This document shows positions 57,893 to 64,000 of a DNA stretch of 64,000 nucleotides, in pieces. Numbering within the stretch: the first letter of the stretch is position 1; every line of letters starts with the position of its first letter. The notes below the pieces were generated by a model. The model was not told the DNA's origin, searched no databases, and saw only the letters and a program-made list of their open reading frames with translations. Source of the DNA: Strix aluco (taxonomy: Eukaryota; Chordata; Aves; Strigiformes; Strigidae); NCBI RefSeq assembly GCF_031877795.1, contig NC_133946.1, positions 12,003,144-12,067,143 of the forward strand. Direction: 5' to 3'. The translations under genes were made by a program, and so were the position numbers.

Positions 57893-58110
57893 GTCGTTTA
57901 CCAGAAGCTGGGAGAGCACTCACCTTCTATCAAGGCTTTAACAAGGAACCTGAACTTCAGTTCACTTTCCTCCAAGCTGAAAAATCCCAGTCTATTTAAT
58001 TGCTCCTCCAAGCTTTCCTTTATACCATTAATCAACCTTATCACCTTCATGGTACCTTCTCTATGTCTTTGTCTATTCCAAGAAGAAACTACCATTTCTT
58101 TCAGCCTGAC
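57893..58110 (-). repeat. CR1 LINE fragment (degraded)
   Basis: The minus strand reads AGACTGGGATTTTTCAGCTT followed by GGAGGAAAG. This matches the CR1 3' region (CTGGG-TTGTTCAGCCTGGAGAAGAG), and its translation RLGFFSLEE corresponds to RLGLFSLEK. Confidence 0.6.
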
Positions 58111-60339
58111 AAGTCTTAAATCTATTAACTAACCTCATTTACAAAAGCTGTTCTGTGCTTTTGATCTCCCTTGTCACACACCTCTGGTAACACTGCAGTT
58201 TTACAACACCTTTGTAGAGAAGGCGAGGATAGATTTGCAGTTTTTAAAGAGATTATGTTCATCATATTCCCATTTCACACAAGTATAACCCTCCTGTTTT
58301 CAAGTGAAAAAATATTCATCACAGTCCACCCTAAGCTGTAGGTGCAAAGATTTGTAAAGCCAGTCCACAGATACTTACCTACACAAGTTTTTAATCACTT
58401 GTACATGATGCTGAGACCACTTAAGCACTTACTGTTTTAGTTGCAGACCATCAGCTCTGGTGAAACAACTAATCTGACAGCTTTCTGCATGTTAATTCCC
58501 TTACCAAGTTTTAAAACTGCATAATGCTAAGTAAATTGACTAATATATGACTTAAGAAAAGACAATACGCATACACACTTCCTAAGCCACAGACTTGTGG
58601 CTGCAGCTTATTTGGGGTTTTTTTGGTTAGTATAATTATTTTACCTGCATGTGTGAACTTTCTTCTCAATACACCATAATTAAACTGTGTATCTCCCAAT
58701 CTAGAGACTGGTATATTGATTTTAACTGGAGATATATACACATGTATGCATAGTGAGAAAGTGAAAAAAATATCCCATTTCTTAAAATTACCATAAACCC
58801 ACTGCAAACCTTTATCTTTAAGTAGCTGTCCTCTATCACATGCTTGCACAACTTGGCAGAAAAGGTAACAGAATACATAGTTCTAGCTGAAGTGATTCGG
58901 CAACTGGGAGCAAAACTATGCAAAGAGCTCTCTGTAGGCTTCTCATGACTGCTCGGGATGATCGTCTGACTTTGACTGAACGACTTCAGCATCACTTACA
59001 CAACTGCAGGAGACCTCACAGGAGCTTGACTCATTAGTCAGTCCACAGAGCCATGGTTATAGCAATACAGGCATTACCCCACTGCCAAGCCATAAAATCC
59101 CCGAATGCCCAGATATTTGTATGAAGGTCTTCACTATTTTATATGAAAACAACTTTAATTTTTTAAATTGAAACAATACTGTATTTTGTTTATTTTTGTT
59201 ACTTACTGCACAGTTGAGCAGATTATGGCTCATGTCTGCCAAGCAACAAACGTCTCAGCTTTGCTCCCGTGGAACCAACAAGGACCCCCAACAACTGAAA
59301 CAATTCAGGCCTCTTGTCCCTCTGTAGAAGCAGCCTGAGCCAGCTACACAAGCCAAGCCTCACCCTCTCCGAGGGCGAGCAGCTCCACAGGGACTACTTT
59401 ATTTGAGCAGATATACCAAGATGAAAGCAAGAGCCCAACAGACACAAATGAGTAATTCCTATACCACCTTAGGGGCCTGAGGCAGAATATCACTTAGAGT
59501 ATCTCAACTTGGAAGACAGAAAAGTGCAACCCTAGGAATCTCAGGATAAATTCAGATGATCACTCAAAAACGCTTCCGGTTTCAGACAGAAAATCTGCTC
59601 AGACTCTCGGTGTCATCTTTAATTTCTGTGTTTCGCACCAGCCCCTGTCAATGAATTGTTCGTGGCTAACACAGCCCCAGAGTCTTTGCAACAGACGGGA
59701 TGGAGAAGTTGCTACCTGAACTCCCAGTCTTGCCAGTAAGAGAGACAAGAACAAAATAACAAAATAATCTAAATCTTCTGCTTTTAGAGAAATGAACGAA
59801 GATAAAAAAAGACAGACTGATGTACATTAAGTTTCAGGATCATTAGCATCCTTTCTGTGAAATTCCCATAAGCAAACAAAGGAAACATGGTACAGCTGTG
59901 ACTGGCATGAAGTTCAGAGGGTGAGCGTGGGAGGTTCATCGCTGGAGATCTGTCTAATCTGTTTTGAAAAGTACCCACCAGAAAGAACACGACTTTCTTT
60001 TGAAGCGAGTAAACTACCCAAGTCTCCTTTACCCTGATTTTTCCACAATTAATTGTTCTCTGAAAATTACTGTGAGCAAACAGACATTGAATGGAGTGGC
60101 AAAAAAATCCCCTTACAGTGACAGTGATGCTATTAAATAACTCCATTAAGCTGGGTAATATAGTAGAGATTAAATTTAAATAGGCTGCAGACTAGCATAT
60201 GCTAGAAAATTCACCAATTAATGGGGGGGTGGCTGCAGAGAATCAAATTTAAAGGTTACAGTACATCACAGGCAGCCCAAGGCAATAATATGATGCTGTA
60301 CTAGCAAGCCTCAGCTAAAGTACTATATACAATTTTTAA

Positions 60340-60780
60340 GTAATAAATTTAACAGGAAAAAGAAAAAAAGGATGAGCTGGATAGAGTCCATAGGACAACA
60401 ATGAGACCAGGAGGTTCGCAGAACACCACCACACTGAAAGGTTGTGACAAGTAGGTCTGCTTTCTTTCAAAACACTGCATGAATACAACAACTACTGCAG
60501 CCTCTTACAGTTTCCCATGTTAAACACTTTTTTCCTGTCTAGAGAGAAGTAAAAACAAAGCCCAGGCTGATATCAGGAAAAATCTGTACAGTTATATATA
60601 TTATGTCCATATAATTAAACTACTTGATAAAACAGGAGAAAGGGGAGAGAAGGGCACAGGACAAGCCCCATCACCCGAAGTTTTCAGGGATCGGGGACAG
60701 TTTCGGCATGCCTGGCAGAAGAGGAGTGAGACGACTTTCTGAAGGTCCCTCCAAACTCTGTGTCCTTGATTCCTTAAACA
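60340..60780 (+). repeat. CR1 LINE 3' fragment (degraded)
   Basis: GATGAGCTGGATAGAGTCCA with a following GGACAACAATGAGACC resembles the CR1 GAGCTGGAGAGAGT-CAGAGG-CAACAAAGATGA stretch. The right end, CTGAAGGTCCCTCCAA, matches the CR1 terminus GAAGGTCCCTTCCAAC. Confidence 0.5.
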
Positions 60781-63700
60781 CTAGAAACCAAACTATTTTT
60801 CTGGATTAGTGCTCTGTTTCAAACTTAATTAACATGCCTAGAACATATTCAGGTTCCAAGGAGACCTGGCAAATGATGTGAAGTTACATGTTAGCTAGTA
60901 AGTTTACTCAGGCACATGGCTAAAAGCAAAGTCAATTTTCATTAGTGATTTAAGTCAAACTTAAACGACTGTCACAGAAAGAAAAGGTTGAAATATTCCC
61001 TTCTCTACCTCCACCGCAATCCGTCTTCCTTGATCCTAAAAAAGTGAAAATCTTCATTAGCTACCTCAACTGGGACATGAAACATGTCTTCAGTTTTGTT
61101 CAATTTCTACAGCGGTTTTATCTGCTGAAGATCTCTCGTCTGCCTCGGGAGGTGGTAGGAAAGGACCATATGTGTTCTCTTCGTAGAACAAAATGTATTC
61201 ATCCCCAGTGAAGTCTAAAGATACAAATGACATTTATTGTGCAGAACATACAATTTTTATGGAGTGACCTCATGTTTATTTAAACCTCTGGTTTTACTCA
61301 GAAGACTTGCAGTTTCAGCTGTCCTCCCACGAGCTACCAGCAAAGAGCCTGGACATGCCTGGGCAAGATGTTCAAACTACAAAAAAAACCCCAGACTGCA
61401 GGAACTACTAGTGCTTTCAAAGAAGGTGTCACCTGCATCAACACCGATGAGAAGAGCTGTGAAATGAAGCTTTTTGTAGTGCCTGAGTTGTTTCCCACAT
61501 TTGTAGCATTATCACCATGCTATGAGAGCTTTCTGCTCTCTTAAGATCTCAGTTCTCAGAATTTCTCTTTTCTTTATGCCTAAGAAATAAAAAGCAACCC
61601 ACAGACTGTAAATGTCAAGTTACTTCACTACTTGCAAGAGAAGGAGGGAATATTGATCGCTGCTGAGATTCCTTCTGCCCCTGCTCATACTTTTCAGTAT
61701 TTTCTCTTCCTTGGCTCCTCTCCAGTGTTCCCACTCCCAGAGCCTCTGTGGCTCAGGATGTGGAGACATTTCAGGGTACCGACACCCCTGAGGAAGGAAG
61801 GGACCCTCCGGAGTCAGGGGGATGCCACCAGGCAGCTCTAGCTGTATGTTATTTTTCTTTCTCTACGTTCCGAAATATCTTCTAACGCCTATTCCTATTT
61901 GCTATAGTTGCTTCTGCCCCTAATCTATATTGTCAGTAACTTCCCTGTTTAATCCACCCGCAGAACAGAAAATGCTCAGCTCAAACCCAGACACAGCTCA
62001 AAATTGGCCAGATCTGAGCCGTAATCCATGAAGAGTTAAATCCTGAAATACTGCCAGTTATTAAAATTAAAGCTATCTTCAAGTCATATCCGGAATGCTG
62101 TCACTTTTCAAAAGAAAGAAACGGTATCTACCCACGGACAGCCAGATGTACCAACAGAATTTAAAAGGGCTGGTACACAATTCAGTGGCTATCGAGCGTG
62201 TGAAGTGCTCCACCAAAGTGACACTCTTTAGAAGAGAGGGCACATTTTGGAGGCTCATCCAACCCAAGAATGTATCTTCCTCCCACTTCCCTGTAACACG
62301 TATAATATCTCCAAGAGGGCCAAAGCTCATTACTTCTTTTGCAGTGACAGCTGTCAGCAAATAGCATTTAATTTCAATGTGAAATATTCAATTCAGAAAA
62401 AAGCTGCTACTACAGCACCTGCAAAATTTTTTGCAGATGGACCTCTGAAACCCCTTGCTGCTCTGGTCATACTTCCAATATTTAATAACTGGAGCAGAAG
62501 CCAAGGCAAACACACAGCTCACTATCCTTTCCCGATCCCTAAAGCTGCTGTTAAGTGCTTGCAGTTGCTGCAAACAGCCCCACCAAAATGGACAGGGGAT
62601 TCTAACAAGGCCACAATTCTTTCCCTCACTTACATTTGTGAGGATGTCACATATTCATGTCTAAGCAGCTTTGTTTTAGCACAGGCGTGTGCAACAATCG
62701 ATGCCTCTTCCATCCACCCCTAAAAGCAAGAACAGACTTACGAACTTGCTCTGTCCTCCTCTTCATGAGCTGAAATCACCTAAGGGAGCATTCAGTTTAG
62801 TTGGACATAATATCTACCTGTTCAGAGATCTTTTACAATAAAAGCAGAGAATGACTTTGATGTCTGTATCAAAAGTAAGAATCGGGTAATTATAAGACAG
62901 GAGTATACAGGCACGAAGAACACTTGGTATAATATCAATCAGCCTACAAGACACAGATCTATTCCAAAGGTACTAAATGCATCAAATGCCCAAGACAACT
63001 CTCACACGTTTCTACATTCCTAAGCAGTGCCTAGGGGGAAAGCACCGCTGGAGATCAGTCCCACTGCACAAAGGCCGACTTGTCTGTGCAGCCCTGATCA
63101 AATGTCGGTTCTGTTTCGAGCAGCTCTGCGGAGATGGCTCTCCTGGGACCAGCCGACTTCCCAGAGCAAGCCACTACAATAACAGCTTTGTACCAAATCG
63201 AATGTCAAGAAGACCCAAGAGATCCATGAAAGGACAATCCTTCATGCTTGGGCAGATCCCAAAGCTAGCCCAGACACTGTCCCAGACACTTACTGCTTCC
63301 TCGGTCATTCCTGAGAAACCACTTACTACCACGCTGCCAAAGCCGTCGAACCAGCCAGCCAGAGAACACTGCGACGCTGCAGCCCGTCACGCTCCCCTCA
63401 GCGCTGCCTTCGCCAGCACTCAGAAATCCCCTCGTTCACAAAGTTATTTTCTTTGTTTGTTGCTTTAAAATGTCAGTCATTACTGCAAAAACTATGAGGC
63501 ACTGAGAGAGGGGAAAAAAGTTTTACTTGCAACGATGACTGTATGCAAAGTATCCTCTGTCTTGCCTGACAAGCATCACACCTTAAAGGCAATAAAAGAG
63601 GGAATGATCTGTGCAACAGAAGCAAATAATACAGCCTAGAGAACAATGGATAAGCACTGAAAACCAGCACAACTGCAGCTTTAGTCATCCATGAGCATTA

Positions 63701-64000
63701 AGTGGCAACTGATAAAATAGCAAATTACAGTCAACTTGAAATAACACAGGAAAAAACGCAGCACTAATGGTACCTGCACGATCACAGGCTTCAGACAGCC
63801 TGTATCACACAGAGACATTAAAATCACTGGGAATGTCTCTATTAAAATGTCTGTTTAGTGTGTTGTGGAAAAGAGAAAGACAACGGTAACTACTGTATAT
63901 GGAAGTAAGGATGAAAAGGATCGTCGCGTCGGTATTACACAAATCCATGCTGCTCCCACAGCTTGTGTTCTGCAGTGGATTCCCGTACTTTGTCTGAAAA

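Larger units (their letters stand above)
53098..64000. other. Sequence upstream of recognised RMDN3 exons
   Basis: Eleven kilobases of AT-rich DNA. It is probably RMDN3 intron, because the first recognised exon starts mid-codon. It contains CR1 relics, an A26G8 tract (55118-55151), and a few minus-strand open segments with splice signals (see findings). I could not identify the RMDN3 N-terminal exons, and nothing on the plus strand is convincing. Confidence 0.45.

Noticed and set aside
57898-58095. 65-codon minus-strand open frame with Leu/Glu-rich helix
   Set aside because: Its sequence matches the CR1 LINE 3' region, so it is repeat-derived.
62247-63468. Open frames of 158 and 163 codons on the plus strand
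   Set aside because: No familiar domain, no codon-usage or splice support, and they sit in AT-rich sequence probably within or beyond RMDN3.

Overview
The window looks like avian (bird) nuclear DNA. The evidence is spliced vertebrate genes with GT-AG introns, degraded CR1-type LINE fragments, and a retained intronless CYP1C-type P450 that mammals lack. The order KNL1 > RAD51 > (CYP1C1) > RMDN3 matches the conserved block known from human 15q15 (KNL1-RAD51-RMDN3), with the P450 as an extra gene. I see no prokaryotic, viral or CRISPR content.

Layout. (1) 682-7990, plus strand: the last 12 coding exons of KNL1, covering a C-terminal coiled coil and the RWD module that docks on the MIS12 complex. 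A 3'UTR of about 1 kb follows. (2) 9.1-12.2 kb: intergenic DNA with no gene I can support. (3) 12.2-12.95 kb: a CpG island that is the RAD51 promoter, with an NRF1-like site, a perfect GTCACGTGAC palindrome and a 28-base A tract. (4) 13349-20200, plus strand: complete RAD51, nine coding exons and 339 residues. (5) 20.9-32.9 kb: gene-poor, GC-rich DNA with small repeats. (6) 33101-34660, plus strand: CYP1C1, one exon and 519 residues, with a TATA box and a poly(A) signal. (7) 34.8-39.1 kb: intergenic. (8) 39.1-53.1 kb, minus strand: the 3' part of RMDN3, a probable long 3'UTR and six C-terminal TPR exons. (9) 53.1-64 kb: AT-rich sequence with CR1 relics and a few unassigned splice-bounded open segments. 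The 5' exons of RMDN3 should lie here or beyond the window, but I could not identify them.

The genes do not form a pathway. KNL1 (kinetochore) and RAD51 (homologous recombination) are both proliferation-linked. CYP1C1 is a microsomal monooxygenase of the AhR-responsive CYP1 family. RMDN3 tethers mitochondria to the ER. The most informative context is CYP1C1 beside RMDN3, which mirrors the human CYP1B1-RMDN2 neighbourhood and suggests an ancient duplicated P450/RMDN pair. I found no convincing new system. The most useful leads are the symmetric acidic exon in KNL1, the unassigned open segments upstream of RMDN3, the hairpin-like inverted repeat at 43.1 kb, and the RAD51 promoter architecture.
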